A stretch of DNA of 64,000 nucleotides, from the NCBI RefSeq assembly GCF_937616625.2, contig NC_065576.1, positions 5,830,501 through 5,894,500 on the forward strand, in the 5' to 3' direction. This stretch comes from Mercurialis annua (lineage: Eukaryota; Streptophyta; Magnoliopsida; Malpighiales; Euphorbiaceae). This document shows, piece after piece, positions 18,716 to 31,319 of this stretch. Numbering within the stretch: position 1 is the first letter of the stretch; every line of letters begins with the position of its first letter. Under the pieces are notes generated by a model. That model was given only the letters and a program-made list of their open reading frames with translations, searched no databases and was not told the origin of the DNA. The position numbers and the translations under genes were made by a program.

Positions 18716-21700
18716 TCAAGTAGGAGTGGTGAAAGAAACTTCATCTTCCACCCGATTGGTCAAGGGCCCAAGATATGGCTTGCATCTTTGTCCGTTGACC
18801 TTGAAGGTCTCACCCTTAGAATTCTCCAATTCTACCGCACCGTGATTTGCCACGTTTCGGATTTTAAACGGGCCACTCCAACGGGACTTAAGCTTTCCCG
18901 GAAACAACCGTAAACGAGAGTTATAGAGAAGGACAAATGAACCAACCTCTAGCACCTTGGGGGCAATATGGGCGTCGTGCCATTGCTTCGTTTTTTCTTT
19001 GTAAAGCTTGGCATTTTCATATGCCATGAATCGGAATTCATCCAACTCATTCAATTGAAGCAATCTCTTTTCCCCCGCCTTCTTGAAGTCAAAGTTTAAC
19101 TTCTTAATAGCCCAATATGCTCTATGCTCAAGTTCTAGAGGAAGATGACACGCCTTTCCATAAACAATACGGAATGGTGACATACCGAGTGGAGTCTTGT
19201 AGGCCGTCCGATATGCCCACAATGCGTCATCCAACTTCAAGGACCAATCTTTCCGGGATCCATTCACCGTCTTCTCGAGAATTCTTTTCAACTCACGGTT
19301 CGAAACCTCAACTTGGCCACTCGTTTGGGGGTGATAAGGTGTGGCGACCCGGTGATGCACATTATACTTCCTCATAAGAGCTTGAAATTGCTGATTGCAA
19401 AAATGCGAACCACCGTCACTAATAACCACTCTAGGAGTCCCAAACCGATTCACTAGCCTCTTAAGAAAACTCAACACCACTCTAGCATCGTTAGTGGGCA
19501 AAGCCTCCGCTTCTACCCATTTCGAAACATAATCCACACATACCAAAATGTATTGGTTTTTGAATGAAACCGGAAAGGGCCCCATGAAATCTATACCCCA
19601 TACATCAAATATTTCCACTTCTTGAACCGAAGTCAAAGGCATCTCATCTCTCTTCGAGATGTTGCCTACACGTTGGCACCGATCACAATGGTCAACAAAC
19701 TCCTTGGCATCACGAAACAAAGTTGGCCAAAAGAACCCGCTCTCAAGCACTCTAGCGGCGGTTCTTGCCGAACCATAATGTCCGGTCTCATGACATGAAC
19801 TCAAAATGGGCATCATTTCTCCCAAAGCCACACATCGTCTCAACATCCCATCCCCACATATTTTAAACAAGAAAGGTTCATCCCACAAGTACCTTTTAAC
19901 ATCGGATAAGAACTTCTTCCGTTGATGCGATGTCAAGTCCGGAGGCATGACTTCCGATGAGAGATAATTGGCGAAATCGGCATACCACGGCGTTTCTACT
20001 TCCCGAATCATCATAAGTGTTTCATCCGGAAACCGCTCATTAATCTCCATACCGATAGGAATCGGCTCCGGGTTTTCAAATCTTGATAAGTGGTCTGCTA
20101 CCACGTTCTCCGTGCCCTTTTTATCCCGGATTTCTATGTCAAACTCTTGCATCAAAAGTATCCAGCGAATAAGTCTTGGCTTGGCGTCTTGCTTAGTAAA
20201 AAGGTATCTCAAAGCGGCATGGTCGGTGTAAATGATGGACTTTGATCCGAGCAAGTATTGCCGAAATTTATCCAAGGCAAACACTACCGCCAACATCTCC
20301 TTTTCGGTAGTGGTATAGTTGAGTTGTGCTCCCGCCATAGTTCTACTAGCGTAATAGATCACATGCACCCGCTTGTCCTTTCTTTGCCCCAACACGCAAC
20401 CCAATGCTTGGTCACTAGCATCACACATTAGCTCAAAGGGCAAACTCCAATCCGGAGATGAAATAATGGGGGCGGTCACAAGTGCCGACTTTAGCTTCTC
20501 AAAAGCATCTTGACAATCCTTTGTGAAGTCAAACGACGCATCCTTTACTAGCAAACTTGTCAAAGGTCGAGCAATCGACGAAAAATCTTTAATGAAGCGC
20601 CGGTAAAAACCCGCGTGGCCCAAAAATGCCCGAACTCCTTTGACCGTAGTCGGAGCGACTAATTTTTCAATAACCGCTGTTTTTGCCCTATCCACTTCAA
20701 TTCCCGCCTCCGATATCCTATGCCCGAGTACAATGCCTTCATCCACCATGAAATGGCACTTTTCCCAGTTTAGCACTAAATTTGTCTCCACACATCGTGC
20801 TAAAACCCGTCTTAGATTCGCTAAACAACCATCGAATGAATCGCCAAACACAGAGAAGTCATCCATGAACACCTCCATAATATCTTCAATCATATCGTTG
20901 AAGATTGAGGTCATACACCTTTGAAATGTGGCGGGTGCGTTGCATAGTCCGAAAGGCATTCGCCGGTATGCAAAGGTACCGTAGGGGCATGTGAAGGTCG
21001 TCTTCTCTTGATCTTCCGGGAGGATTAAGATTTGATTGTAACCCGAGTACCCATCAAGGAAACAATAAAACTTGTGTCCCGCTACCCTTTCTAACATTTG
21101 ATCGATAAATGGTAGCGGAAAGTGATCTTTTCGGGTTACCTCATTGAGCTTCCGATAATCGATGCATACACGCCAACCGGTTACCGTCCTCGTGGAGATT
21201 TGCTCTCCTTTTTCATTCTCCACCATTGTCATACCGCCCTTTTTAGGAACACATTGAATGGGACTAACCCACTCACTATCCGAAATCGGGTAGATTATTC
21301 CGGCGTCGAGGAGCTTGACGATCTCTTTGTGCACTACCTCCTTCATATTCGGATTCAATCTTCGTTGTCTTTGAGCCGACTTCTTTGACTCGTCCTCGAG
21401 ATTAATCTTATGCATCACAATTTGAGGACTTATCCCTCGAATGTCGGAGATTTGCCAACCCATTGCTAACATGTGTTCTTTCACCACTTGCACAACCTTC
21501 CTTTCTTGATCCTTAGAGAGCTTGTTTGAGATGATTATCGGCAAGGTCTCATTTTCCCCAACAAAAGTATACCGGAGGTGTGGCGGAAGCGGCTTCATTT
21601 CAACCTTCGGGGGCAACTCCGAAGATGGTGGAGTCACACCATTGCTCTTATTTAAACTTTCCGGCTTCGGTTCATCCTCTCTAGTATATTCATCATCCCC

Positions 21701-24382
21701 CGACTCGGAATGAAACGAGACTTGAGAAATGTGTTGAGAAAAAATTTCTGCCCCCTTTAACTCATGGGGCTCGATCGAGCCTTTCATTAAAAGGGAGGGC
21801 TCGATCGAGCCCTTAGTGTTAAAGGAAGCAGAGATTTTTTCCTTTGCTTGATTCAACACTTGCACATTTTCTTGAAGTTGTTCTTGCACAATCTCATCAA
21901 TCAAGTCTATCCTCATGCAATCCTCCTCCTCGATGGCATTCCGCATCACTCTCTTCATATCAAACTCTACACTTTCCTCATCAATTCTCAAGGTGAGCTT
22001 GCCGGCATGAACATCGATGAGAGCACGCCCGGTGTTCATAAAAGGGCGACCAAGGATCATAGGACATTCTTTATCCACCGCATAGTCTAAGATCACAAAA
22101 TCCACCGGAAAGATAAATTTATCCACTTTAACAAGTACGTCTTCCACTATCCCATACGGCTTTTTGAGAGAGTGATCGGCAAGTTGCAATACCATCGAGG
22201 TGCGCTTTACCGGTTGATCACCAAACAAAGACCTAAAAAGAAACAATGGCATCAAGTTAATACTTGCCCCAAGATCACACAAGCAATTTATAGCATTCAT
22301 ATTTCCTATAGTGCAAGGTATAGAAAAACTCCCTGGATCCTTAAGCTTTGTTGGTAGGGTGCTTTGGATTATGGAACTACAATTTTCCGTGAGCGGTATT
22401 GTCCCACCTTGCTCCCAACTACGCTTGTTCATAATTATATCTTTCAAGAATTTTGCATATTGGGGCATCTCCCTTAGTGCGTCCGCCAAGCTTAGATTAA
22501 TTTGCAACTTCTTGAAAATCTCAAGGAACTTATGAAACTTTTCGTTCCCTTGAGCTTTCCTTAACCGGCTTGGGAATGGAACCGGTGGTACAAACGGTGG
22601 CGGCGGTGGTGGCCTCACATAGGTCTCTTCAACCTCGACAACCACTTCCTCACATTCCTTTGGCAACTCTTGACTTGAACTTCCTATGTCAATTACCACT
22701 TGAGGCTCATCCTCCTCGACAACTTGCCTCTTTCCATTGGCTTTCTCAAGGTTTCTCCCGCTTCGGAGCTCTACCGCCTTAACATGTTCTCTAGGGTTGT
22801 TCTCCGTAGTAGATGGCAATCCCCCTTGTGGTCTACCTTGAAGATTTATGGCAAGTTGAGAGATTTGAGTCTCAAGCATTTGATTAGTGGCGGCTTGATT
22901 CTTTTGAAGTTGCTTCATCTCTCTAAGCTCATCCATCAACTTAGCAAGCATATTCCCTTCATCCATGTTTCTTTGAGGTTGAAACCCGGGAGGATGTTGA
23001 GGTCTAGCACCCGCATTGTTACCATGACCTTGATTGTGATGGTAATTCCCTTGTTGTTGGGGAGGTCTATTTCCACCTTGGAAGCTTGGACCCGCTTGAT
23101 TAGGCCCTTGAGCATTGCCTTGCCCTTCTTGATTTCTCCACCCGAAGTTTGGATGATTCCTCCATCCGGGGTTGTAGGTGTTAGAGTAAGGGTCATTAGC
23201 TTGCCTTTGTCCTCCAATGTAGTTGACTTGCTCACTCAAGGCTTGACCCGTAACTAGGCATTCTCCTCCCGAATGGCCAAAATCACCGCAAAATTCACAA
23301 CCTACTTGAACATAAGCCACCGGAGCGTTTCTTTGCATAGGAGCGACTTGTTTCTTTAGAGCATCCACTTGAGCTTGAAGCGAAGCATTTGCGGCTTTTA
23401 TGGACTCCATCTCCCTCACTTGATCAAGAGTCATGAGTGACTTTTGAGTAGGTGGCGCTCTTCTTTCCATAGGACCCCAAGTACTACTAACCACGGCCAA
23501 TTTCTCCACCAATTCAAGGGCTTCCTCATAGGTCTTTTGCATAAGTGAACCCCCCGAAGCCGCATCGATAGTAGCTCGGGTAGTGACATTTGTCCCATCA
23601 TAGAAGATTTGTATAACATGCTCTTTATTGAGCCGATGATGGGGTACACTTCGTTGTAAATCCTTGAAACGCTCCCATGCCTCATGAAGTGACTCTCCTT
23701 CAAATTGGACAAACTCAAGTATGTCTTTAGTCAACTTTGTAGTCTTGCCATGAGGGAAATATTTGTTAAGGAAGGCTTGAGCCAACTCCCTCCAATTGTG
23801 AATGGACTCATTAGGTAGAGAGTGCAACCAAATGCTAGCCTTGTCCCTCAAGGAAAAAGGAAACATCCGAAGCTTAATTTGGTCCGCCGTTATCCCATGA
23901 AGCTTGAATGTGTTTAGAACACCCAAAAACTTGGCGATATGCTCATTAGGATCCTCATGACTCAACCCAAAGAAGGCACAACGATTTTCCAAAAGTTGAA
24001 TGGTACTCGGCTTGATCTCGAAAGTTGCCGCTTGAACCGGCATAGCGAAGCATCCAAAAGTTGCATTGTCCACATCCGGCAAGAAAAACTCACCCAAAGT
24101 TTGTCTTTGTTGGTTTGGCACTTGTGCGTGCGCTTGGGGCCGATCATCCCTTGGGTGGTCTTGTTGTCTTGGTCGGTTCACATTCCCTAATGGAGGAGCG
24201 GGTGGATATTGTTGTTCCCCTCCATCCATTAGAGGATTGAACCTCCCCTCTTCATCATAATTGTTTCCCTCGTTATTCATAACTTCGGATATACGGGCTC
24301 TTCTTCTTACACCTCTTTCGTAGTTACCGAGGTTATCTTGGAACGGTTCTAGTGGTAGATTTGCTCGTCGCGTATTGTGCAT
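18716..24382 (-). CDS. Gag-Pol polyprotein of the Athila-type element
   Basis: One uninterrupted frame of about 1888 residues. I take the ATG at 24382 ([10 protein letters not shown]); the frame extends two codons upstream only to a TTG. Domains in order: Gag core (about 100-300, with [15 protein letters not shown]); CCHC knuckle [14 protein letters not shown] near 360; protease with [10 protein letters not shown] near 703; reverse transcriptase (about 985-1200, [25 protein letters not shown] near 1174); RNase H ([13 protein letters not shown] near 1320); integrase (HETGHYG...CDRC near 1530-1570; catalytic D in VWGIDFMG, D in VISDGGSHF and E 36 residues later in GQVEVSNRE). All catalytic residues I can check are present. 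It would make particle, cDNA and integration proteins. Odd point: a palindrome doublet (21768-21811) lies in frame before RT and encodes a repeated GSIEP peptide. Confidence 0.95.
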   Translation of the reverse strand: MHNTRRANLPLEPFQDNLGNYERGVRRRARISEVMNNEGNNYDEEGRFNPLMDGGEQQYPPAPPLGNVNRPRQQDHPRDDRPQAHAQVPNQQRQTLGEFFLPDVDNATFGCFAMPVQAATFEIKPSTIQLLENRCAFFGLSHEDPNEHIAKFLGVLNTFKLHGITADQIKLRMFPFSLRDKASIWLHSLPNESIHNWRELAQAFLNKYFPHGKTTKLTKDILEFVQFEGESLHEAWERFKDLQRSVPHHRLNKEHVIQIFYDGTNVTTRATIDAASGGSLMQKTYEEALELVEKLAVVSSTWGPMERRAPPTQKSLMTLDQVREMESIKAANASLQAQVDALKKQVAPMQRNAPVAYVQVGCEFCGDFGHSGGECLVTGQALSEQVNYIGGQRQANDPYSNTYNPGWRNHPNFGWRNQEGQGNAQGPNQAGPSFQGGNRPPQQQGNYHHNQGHGNNAGARPQHPPGFQPQRNMDEGNMLAKLMDELREMKQLQKNQAATNQMLETQISQLAINLQGRPQGGLPSTTENNPREHVKAVELRSGRNLEKANGKRQVVEEDEPQVVIDIGSSSQELPKECEEVVVEVEETYVRPPPPPPFVPPVPFPSRLRKAQGNEKFHKFLEIFKKLQINLSLADALREMPQYAKFLKDIIMNKRSWEQGGTIPLTENCSSIIQSTLPTKLKDPGSFSIPCTIGNMNAINCLCDLGASINLMPLFLFRSLFGDQPVKRTSMVLQLADHSLKKPYGIVEDVLVKVDKFIFPVDFVILDYAVDKECPMILGRPFMNTGRALIDVHAGKLTLRIDEESVEFDMKRVMRNAIEEEDCMRIDLIDEIVQEQLQENVQVLNQAKEKISASFNTKGSIEPSLLMKGSIEPHELKGAEIFSQHISQVSFHSESGDDEYTREDEPKPESLNKSNGVTPPSSELPPKVEMKPLPPHLRYTFVGENETLPIIISNKLSKDQERKVVQVVKEHMLAMGWQISDIRGISPQIVMHKINLEDESKKSAQRQRRLNPNMKEVVHKEIVKLLDAGIIYPISDSEWVSPIQCVPKKGGMTMVENEKGEQISTRTVTGWRVCIDYRKLNEVTRKDHFPLPFIDQMLERVAGHKFYCFLDGYSGYNQILILPEDQEKTTFTCPYGTFAYRRMPFGLCNAPATFQRCMTSIFNDMIEDIMEVFMDDFSVFGDSFDGCLANLRRVLARCVETNLVLNWEKCHFMVDEGIVLGHRISEAGIEVDRAKTAVIEKLVAPTTVKGVRAFLGHAGFYRRFIKDFSSIARPLTSLLVKDASFDFTKDCQDAFEKLKSALVTAPIISSPDWSLPFELMCDASDQALGCVLGQRKDKRVHVIYYASRTMAGAQLNYTTTEKEMLAVVFALDKFRQYLLGSKSIIYTDHAALRYLFTKQDAKPRLIRWILLMQEFDIEIRDKKGTENVVADHLSRFENPEPIPIGMEINERFPDETLMMIREVETPWYADFANYLSSEVMPPDLTSHQRKKFLSDVKRYLWDEPFLFKICGDGMLRRCVALGEMMPILSSCHETGHYGSARTAARVLESGFFWPTLFRDAKEFVDHCDRCQRVGNISKRDEMPLTSVQEVEIFDVWGIDFMGPFPVSFKNQYILVCVDYVSKWVEAEALPTNDARVVLSFLKRLVNRFGTPRVVISDGGSHFCNQQFQALMRKYNVHHRVATPYHPQTSGQVEVSNRELKRILEKTVNGSRKDWSLKLDDALWAYRTAYKTPLGMSPFRIVYGKACHLPLELEHRAYWAIKKLNFDFKKAGEKRLLQLNELDEFRFMAYENAKLYKEKTKQWHDAHIAPKVLEVGSFVLLYNSRLRLFPGKLKSRWSGPFKIRNVANHGAVELENSKGETFKVNGQRCKPYLGPLTNRVEDEVSFTTPT
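21768..21811. repeat. In-frame palindrome doublet inside the polyprotein gene
   Basis: GGCTCGATCGAGCC at 21768-21781 and 21798-21811. The repeat distance is 30 bp, one less than the 31 bp of the non-coding doublets, which makes it ten codons and keeps the frame. It encodes KGSIEP twice on the minus strand. The flanks (CTGCCCCC on one side, GAAGCAGAGA on the other) resemble the flanks of the cluster at 18420-18510, so a unit of about 90 bp seems to have been copied. Confidence 0.95.
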
Positions 24383-24532
24383 ACACAAAAATCAAATTCC
24401 CTACACAAACAACAACAAGAACACCGAGTGTAAACCACGAAAGATAATTAATAACAATAAACCCAAAAACAGAAAATAACGCTAACTCGACCGAATTTCA
24501 CAATACTTTCAATCAATTAAACGCAACCTTGT

Positions 24533-24549
24533 CCCCGGCAACGGCGCCA
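24533..24549 (-). other. Primer binding site, tRNA-Asp type
   Basis: The minus strand reads TGGCGCCGTTGCCGGGG, complementary to the 3' 17 nt of plant tRNA-Asp(GTC). It lies 6 nt (AGTTTT) after the 5' LTR. This primer choice is characteristic of Athila/Tat elements. Confidence 0.9.
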
Positions 24550-24555
24550 AAAACT

Positions 24556-26011
24556 TGTTAGCAAAAATACTAACTTGTAGTAATCCGGAAATACGGAATC
24601 GATCCCACGAAGACAAGAGGTTTAAAGTGAGCGAACACGTAAATGGAAATTCAATTCGGAAAGCAACGATCACTTGAAGGTTCAAGTATCCAATTACTAA
24701 CTAAGAATTAAACTAACGTGAAATTGCAATTAAACAAGTAAGAGAATTAATTATCAAGAATCTAATTCAATAAAAGGGGAATGTCAAGGAGTTAGTAATC
24801 CAACCTAGGTTATGCAATCATGATTGGTCAAGTGTAAACTACTAAGGACCGAGCGAGGCCTAAAACGTCATTCCCGCTCTCTCGAGCCTCAAGGAATGCC
24901 AAAACCGCTATCTAGTCATTCAATCACACCAAGCTCACTCTCGTGTTACAAGGCAAACTAAATCAATATCAAACGATTAATCAATCCGCTCCAAGGTCAC
25001 CTAGATTCAAACCCACTCTCGTGGAGCTCTAAAATCTAGGTTTTCTAACCTAAGGGTCGATCTAATCAACCACCTCTCGGTGCGTCAATCAAACTATGGC
25101 AATGATTAAGGTAGCTAAGCCTAATCAAGCAATGAGTAATAGGAAAGAAACAAAAGCATACAATACTAAAGACCAACCAATCAAGCAAACCCCTAAATTA
25201 TCATACTAACCCCCTAACAAGGGAAATTTAGCTACTCATATTTAGATTAACACAAACAATCAAGGAATGAGCAAAGTAGAACATTAAAGTAAGAAGAATT
25301 ACCTTGATTAAATAAATAGAATAGACAACCATAAAGATAATGAAGATTCACAATAAGTAGCTTGTAATAAAAATGAAGATCTTGTTATCATAAAGCAAAT
25401 AAAACTTGCATCAAGCTCCAACAATGGAGGAATCTCCAAGGAGAAGATGGCTGATCTAAAAGAGGTAAAAACTAGAGAATAATCCCAAAATGTCTACAAC
25501 TTGTTGTACCCTAAAAAAGATAATGTGCTATTTATATGGGTTACAAATGAGGTAAACAAAGGACACCCTTCTAAGGAGTGTTGGGCCTAAAATAGAAATT
25601 GAGCCTTTGAGTTTTGTCTTGTCTCGAAATTCAAATTCTGAGCTTCTTTTTAAGGGGCTCGATCGAGCCATCCACTTAAGAGTGAGGGCTCGATCGAGCC
25701 TTATGCCTTGAAGAAACTTCTGGACAGCTTTGTTCATAGGGCTCGATCGAGCCTTCCTTGATAAGTGAAGGGCTCGATCGAGCCCCTCCTTTAAATGCCC
25801 ATATCTTGCTCGTTTCTTCGCTCTTTCAACTCGCTCCTATTCCGATACTTGATTTCTTCATTCTTTAAGCCCAAAACACTTCGCATTGCTTCATTTTACC
25901 TGAAACACTAATACACAAAATAAGCACACCAATACGGGGAAAAAGTGCTTCAAAGTATACTAAAAACAAGCGAAAACAACTCCTAAACATAGGTGTAAAA
26001 TGCACCTATCA
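24556..26011 (-). repeat. 5' LTR of the Athila-type element
   Basis: 1456 bp, same length as the 3' LTR; differences only at 24614 and 25164. Palindromes at 25656, 25687, 25740 and 25771 form two doublets with 31-bp repeat distance, about 115-255 bp upstream of the TATA box near 25526-25540. Promoter for the element's genomic RNA. Confidence 0.95.
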
Positions 26012-26459
26012 AGGCACTCTGTCTTTTTTCTAGTTTATGGATGGATAGTTTTCTTTTTTCTTGTTTGGATGTTATTCCATGTGATGGATATGAGTAAAGC
26101 ATTAAAAAAGAGGGGGTGCCCTAGCTACCATTGGAAACTAGCTCTAAGCATAGCAAAGGCAAAGCAAAAGCAAGTCTTCAAGTAGTCATCTTTATTGCTT
26201 TGAGCTATGTTAATAAAAAATTGGCATGCATGTTCCCATTACTTTTTTTCCCCTTTTGTATATGCATCTTCATACTTTACCTATTTTTCTGCAATAAAAT
26301 TCAAAGAAATACTCACTTATGGAAATTATTGTATAAATTTAACCAAACAATACTTACTTGTCAGAGAGGGTATTGTTCACTTCAGCTTTTCTATATTTCT
26401 TATAATGCCTTTTTTTTTTATCGAGGTTTATTTTTCTTAATTTCAAGCCTACCCACTCA

Positions 26460-26649
26460 TGTTAAAGATAATACCATATTGCTTAGGAGAACAAATATAA
26501 ATAAGTTTATAAGTGTGAAGGTTCAACCACCTATTAACTAGTTCTAGTTATTAGGTCATGGTTGAACCTAAACACTCTCATAAGCATGTGAGTGGATTGT
26601 CACATTCTCACCAATTTATAATTAATTACTCCCATTAATATTTCTAATA
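26460..26649 (+). mobile_element. Solo LTR of the TRIM family
   Basis: 190 bp from TGTTAAAGATAATACC to TTTCTAATA, flanked by the 5-bp target duplication ACTCA (26455-26459 and 26650-26654). It shares the block around GTTATTAGGTCATGGTTGAA with both LTRs of the TRIM at 6752-7336 and defines the full LTR length. Ends are TG...TA rather than TG...CA. It is what remains after recombination between two LTRs. Confidence 0.9.
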
Positions 26650-26654
26650 ACTCA

Positions 26655-28443
26655 TTCAATTATTTATTTTCTATATATAATGTCAACAAGAAAAATAATT
26701 AATGTATGTCCTGCCCATAAATTTATAATTCTCTTATCAATTTTAAGCCATGTATGTCTATAAACAAAAAATTAAGCCATGTATGATGTATGCACATTTT
26801 TAATAAATACAACCGCCCAATCAAATTGGTAACTTGATTGATCTTCGATATTACCGGAGATTTTGAAGTTAACTCTCTCTCCATCTGTATACTTTATAAT
26901 GTTTACCATCTATTCTAAAGATGCACGTCAGTTAGTAAAACGTTTTTTTCTATTTAAATGAAACTGTAGTTTCAACATGTACTCGTTTATGCAGCTGTTT
27001 AAAATTTAAAATAAAATTTTCTCTACCATAAGAGACTTACCGACTCGAGTGAAAATTGTTCTGAATATAAAAAATTATCGGATGAGTTTCTAACTATAAT
27101 TTTATTATCCATTCTTGTAAGTTAAATATTATACTCATTGGAAGAAAAAAAAAAGTAACCATCAATGGAAAGTATACCATTGGATTTTGAAATGGAAGTT
27201 GTAAAACAGATTGCATGTAGCTTTTGCATCTAAAGACCAAAACCCATCTAGAGAATATTCTTCAATATAGTAAATTAATTAACCTAGAAGCAGGAGACTG
27301 GAGAATATATAAGAACGCCATGCATTATAAACAAAATAATAATAAAAAGGTTACAATATCTATCTTCATTACTCAAATTAATGGTATTCGGTTATATAAA
27401 TATTAGTAATTGATTAAACATGAAACTAAAATTAAAAGTGAGGAAAAGGAAAACTAAAATATTAGTAATTGATTGAAAAATGCCCATATTCTTTTTGATT
27501 AGGTGATGCTTTTAAATGTCTGCCTCATGCTAACCATTTGCTTCTCACAAACACCAATTTAAGTTCTTGCTTTGTTCTTTTCTTCCTTGAGAATTCTTTT
27601 TGTTTTTGCTCTATTGATTCCAATACTACTACTATAATATACATTCTATGTCACTCAATAATTGGCCGCCACCTCTTACCACCAAAATTAAAGATTAGAT
27701 TAGATTCTTATTTATTATATTGGTAATGTTTTAATTAATGATAATCTATACTTCTATATTTTATTCTTTCCATTCCTTTTTCTAAAGTAAAAAAAATTAT
27801 ATTAATTAAAAGCTGATCGATCATCTAATGTAAAAAATTTAATAATCGAAGAGACACTCTTTCCATCTAGATAGAATAAAATGGTTATGTATGACAAATG
27901 AGGTTTTCTATAAAGATAATGAAAATATTTATGCATCTCCATTAGAATAATCAAACTAATATACTACTAAATAAAAAGTTTTTAAAAATGAACATAACCT
28001 TTGAATAAAAGAGAATTGGATTAGTTTATAATACTAATGCATTTTTGAAAGATTCTGAATTTCGTGTTTTGGTTGTAATATTAATTTTAATCGTACGACT
28101 ACTATAAAAAAAAGCACTGACTTTTTTTTACAGTACCTAATCATATCTTATGTGATATATTTATTCTCTTTAATTCAAAAGTGATCATCATCTATATTAA
28201 TGCAACACACACCTATATTTGATGAAATCTGTTGTAACATTGTGGCTTTGATTGTTGCCAGACATTGATTTTTACCTATTCATAAAAATAAGATACAATC
28301 AATACTTTTCAAATTATATTTATGAAAAATTGAACCATATTAAAAAAATCATAAATATTTTGATAAAAATATTAATAGATAAAAAAAGTAGATAAGTTTT
28401 TTTTTCAATTATGTACTATTTTATCATAATAATAAATAAGATG

Positions 28444-28499
<56 letters not shown>

Positions 28500-29520
28500 G
28501 ACTACTTTTTATTATTATTTTAATAAAGACACGTCATAAAATTATTAGATCAATCTAACATAATTTTTAATTGAAAATATATTTATTGATTTTATTATTT
28601 TAATTTCTTTTAATTTTTAACTATTTTTCACAAGCTAGGTTTATTTTTAATTATTTTTAAAGATAGTTTTTGTTTATTAAAATGCTAATTGCAATTATAA
28701 TTATGCAAATGGTTAATTGCTTTTAAAATTATGACTTTAGCATGTTTTTCAATTTTAACACAAAATTTTAATTTGACAATTTAATATATAAGCTTTTATA
28801 TTTTTGCAATTTCAAATACCGATCAATTTTTTATCAAAAAATTTTGATGTTGACACCGGAATAAAAATTGTTTTAGCATCTACATCGGCATTATTTTGAC
28901 AAAACATCACTCGTTGTCAAAACTACAAAAATTCAAAAGTTGGTGTCTGATGTTAGATAAAACTGAAATTTCGTGTTAAAAGTGCAAAATGTTAAAATTC
29001 GTGATTTTTAAAACAATTTAGCCTTATGAAAACTCAAAAAAGACAGGAGAAAACACATTCTCGTCGGAATCAAATATGCAATCTTCTAGATGAAGGCATG
29101 ACTCGGGTGGGGTAAGGTGGGACAGTCGTCTCATTCTGATTTTAAAATGTTAGAGATTGATGAGTATCAAATAATTATTTTAAAGAGAATAGAATAATTT
29201 TTTTAAAAAAATTTGAGCCAAACAGCAAAGTCATTTGGTCTAAAAAATTAAAAGAAATTCACAACGTATTATACATTCTAAAAAGTGTATCATTTAGTCT
29301 AAAAATGTGTATCGATGTAGCTCGTTTCCAATAAAGTTAGACCAAGAGATCTCCTAATCGCATGCCTCTGACTTTAATTATAAAAAATGCTATTAAACCA
29401 CTTTGCACTCTATTCTTTTCTATAAAATTCAACTCCACATCTACAACCGGATCACTCGGTCTATAAAACGATCGAACAACCTGTCATTTGATAAAAAAAA
29501 TACACTTGACTAAATAAAAT
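26655..29520. other. AT-rich intergenic stretch with (TA)n microsatellite
   Basis: No gene recognised. A perfect (TA)n tract of about 52 bp lies at 28445-28496. Several 60-75-codon ORFs here have composition expected of random AT-rich DNA. Confidence 0.6.
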
Positions 29521-29527
29521 TTTGGAA

Positions 29528-29822
29528 TAATGTCAAAAAGCATGAATTTTATATGTTTTTTTATTTTAATCACGCAGTTTAAATTTTATCATTTTCATGC
29601 ACGAACTATCACTTTTTTTCAAATTCATACACAGGGCGGAGGTGTCACGGCTCTATTGGTGTAATTCGCTGAGGTAAAGGTTATTTTACACCAATGAATA
29701 AGTGTCAGCTCAGCGCCATATATGAATTTAAAAAAAATGATAATTTTTATATGAAAATAAAAAATTTAAACAGCATGATTAAAATAAAAAAACATGTAAG
29801 TTTTTAATTGGTTTTGACATTA
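29528..29822. mobile_element. Fold-back MITE-like element
   Basis: About 295 bp with long imperfect terminal inverted repeats: TAATGTCAAAAAGCATGAAT at the left, and its complement in TTTTTAATTGGTTTTGACAT plus TA at the right. The symmetry continues inward about 60 bp (ATTTTAATCACGCAGTTTAA against TTTAAACAGCATGATTAAAA). I could not settle a target duplication, so the superfamily is open. Confidence 0.6.
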
Positions 29823-31319
29823 ACCCAATTTTTTCAACACGGACTCTAGATTGATGTCGACTCCGATTCGCTACTTTGCAGCCTCAGAAAACTCCACAGA
29901 ATATAGATAACCCTTTTTAAGGCTTTAGGTAAAGGAAATTCAGAAAGAATATGATTTTGACAAGCTTTTAATATAATATATATTAATCATATATAGAGGT
30001 TGGTACGTCACTTTCTCTCTTTCAATACCTAATTAATTGTTTCCTAATGTCAATTTAGTACAGCATTAACATAGACAAATTATCATAAACTCATTATTAA
30101 TTACAAGATGTAACCCATTTGTGTTGAGAACATGTATGTACCAAAAATAAAAGCAAAAAACTAATAAAATAATTACTACTAAAATTCTTGCTTCACTATC
30201 ATTTGGACAAACATATAAATGGATTAAAAAATCAGATTTGACTAACCAGTTGAACCGGTTATTGGCCAACTATCCTGTCCAATTAATCATAAAAATAAAT
30301 TTGATCCATTTAGATTGAACCGGATTGAAACGGTTGATTCAAACTCAACTAACAGTCAAACTGGTTAAACCACCATCAATTGTGTTTGAATTTTATTTAG
30401 TTAAACAGACGGTTAAACTGGTTGAAATAAAAATCGATAATGTCACTGATTCAACCACTTGTTCAGTTTTTAAAATACTACTATAAATAACATATGAAAG
30501 ACAATTGCTTTAGAGGAAAACATCCTCATTAAATACATATACTTTATAATTAGAGAATGACAAACTGATATTTTTCATTCATAATTTTAATTATATTTTA
30601 CATATTGCCTTATAAAAATTATTTGGACATTCTGCTTTGTTAATTTTATGAATTAGGACAATCATATTTAAATTTTTAAAAAAAATTAATTTTTGTTACA
30701 GTGATGATTTAATTTTTTTAATTTCATTCAATTTAATAAAGATTATGGGGCTTTAAATGAGAATTACGTGTCAAAAATAGCTTTAAATTGAAAATTTTGA
30801 TATACTTTACTTTTAATATTTAATTTTGGTGATACTTAGATTAAGATGTATAAAAATGTGATTTATTTAAAAATTCATTACTTCTATGTCACAGGTGTTG
30901 ATATTCTACATTCATTTATATGATCAGTCGAAGTAAAATACTGAAATAATAAAGTGTACAGAAGCAGCAGATTAATAAAATTATAAATGTAGCTTTCTTC
31001 AAAATGACTCTTAATTAAAAGGGTGACGACAAATTTATCTTATTATAAAACATGACATATTCATATTTTTACTTGATTAATTTACATCAAAAAGCTAGCA
31101 ATGGACTGTAATTAATGTGCCAACTTACTGAATTTTCGATAATAAGTCGAGGGTAAATTCGGCTTTTAAATTTATATTTAAAGTTAAATAATTCTTTTTA
31201 TTTTTTAATCAATTAATTATTAAAATTTGTATTTTCATCAGATTAAATAGTTTATATTAATCAGTTAAATCGCAGAAAATGTATATTAATATCAAATAAG
31301 TCAAACGTTGAAGATATAT
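29823..31319. other. AT-rich intergenic stretch, no gene seen
   Basis: Contains recurrent AACCGGTT/GGTTAAAC-type motifs at 30245-30470, a style common in dispersed plant repeats. No ORF of interest. Confidence 0.5.

Larger units (their letters stand above)
13507..26016 (-). mobile_element. Complete Athila-type Ty3 LTR retrotransposon
   Basis: A 12.5-kb element on the minus strand, flanked by the 5-bp target duplication AGGCA (13507-13511 and 26012-26016). Order along its own strand: 5' LTR (24556-26011), tRNA-Asp primer site (24533-24549), gag-pol polyprotein ORF (to 18716), a spacer with palindromes, an additional ORF (16638-17993), a long non-coding 3' region, purine tract, 3' LTR (13512-14967). 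RT motifs [19 protein letters not shown] and the tRNA-Asp primer site place it in the Athila/Tat branch. All enzymatic domains are present in one open frame and the LTRs are nearly identical, so it inserted recently and may still be competent. Confidence 0.95.

Noticed and set aside
22700..23257. 185-codon plus-strand ORF inside the polyprotein region
   Set aside because: Shadow of the minus-strand gag region; its composition mirrors the real codons.
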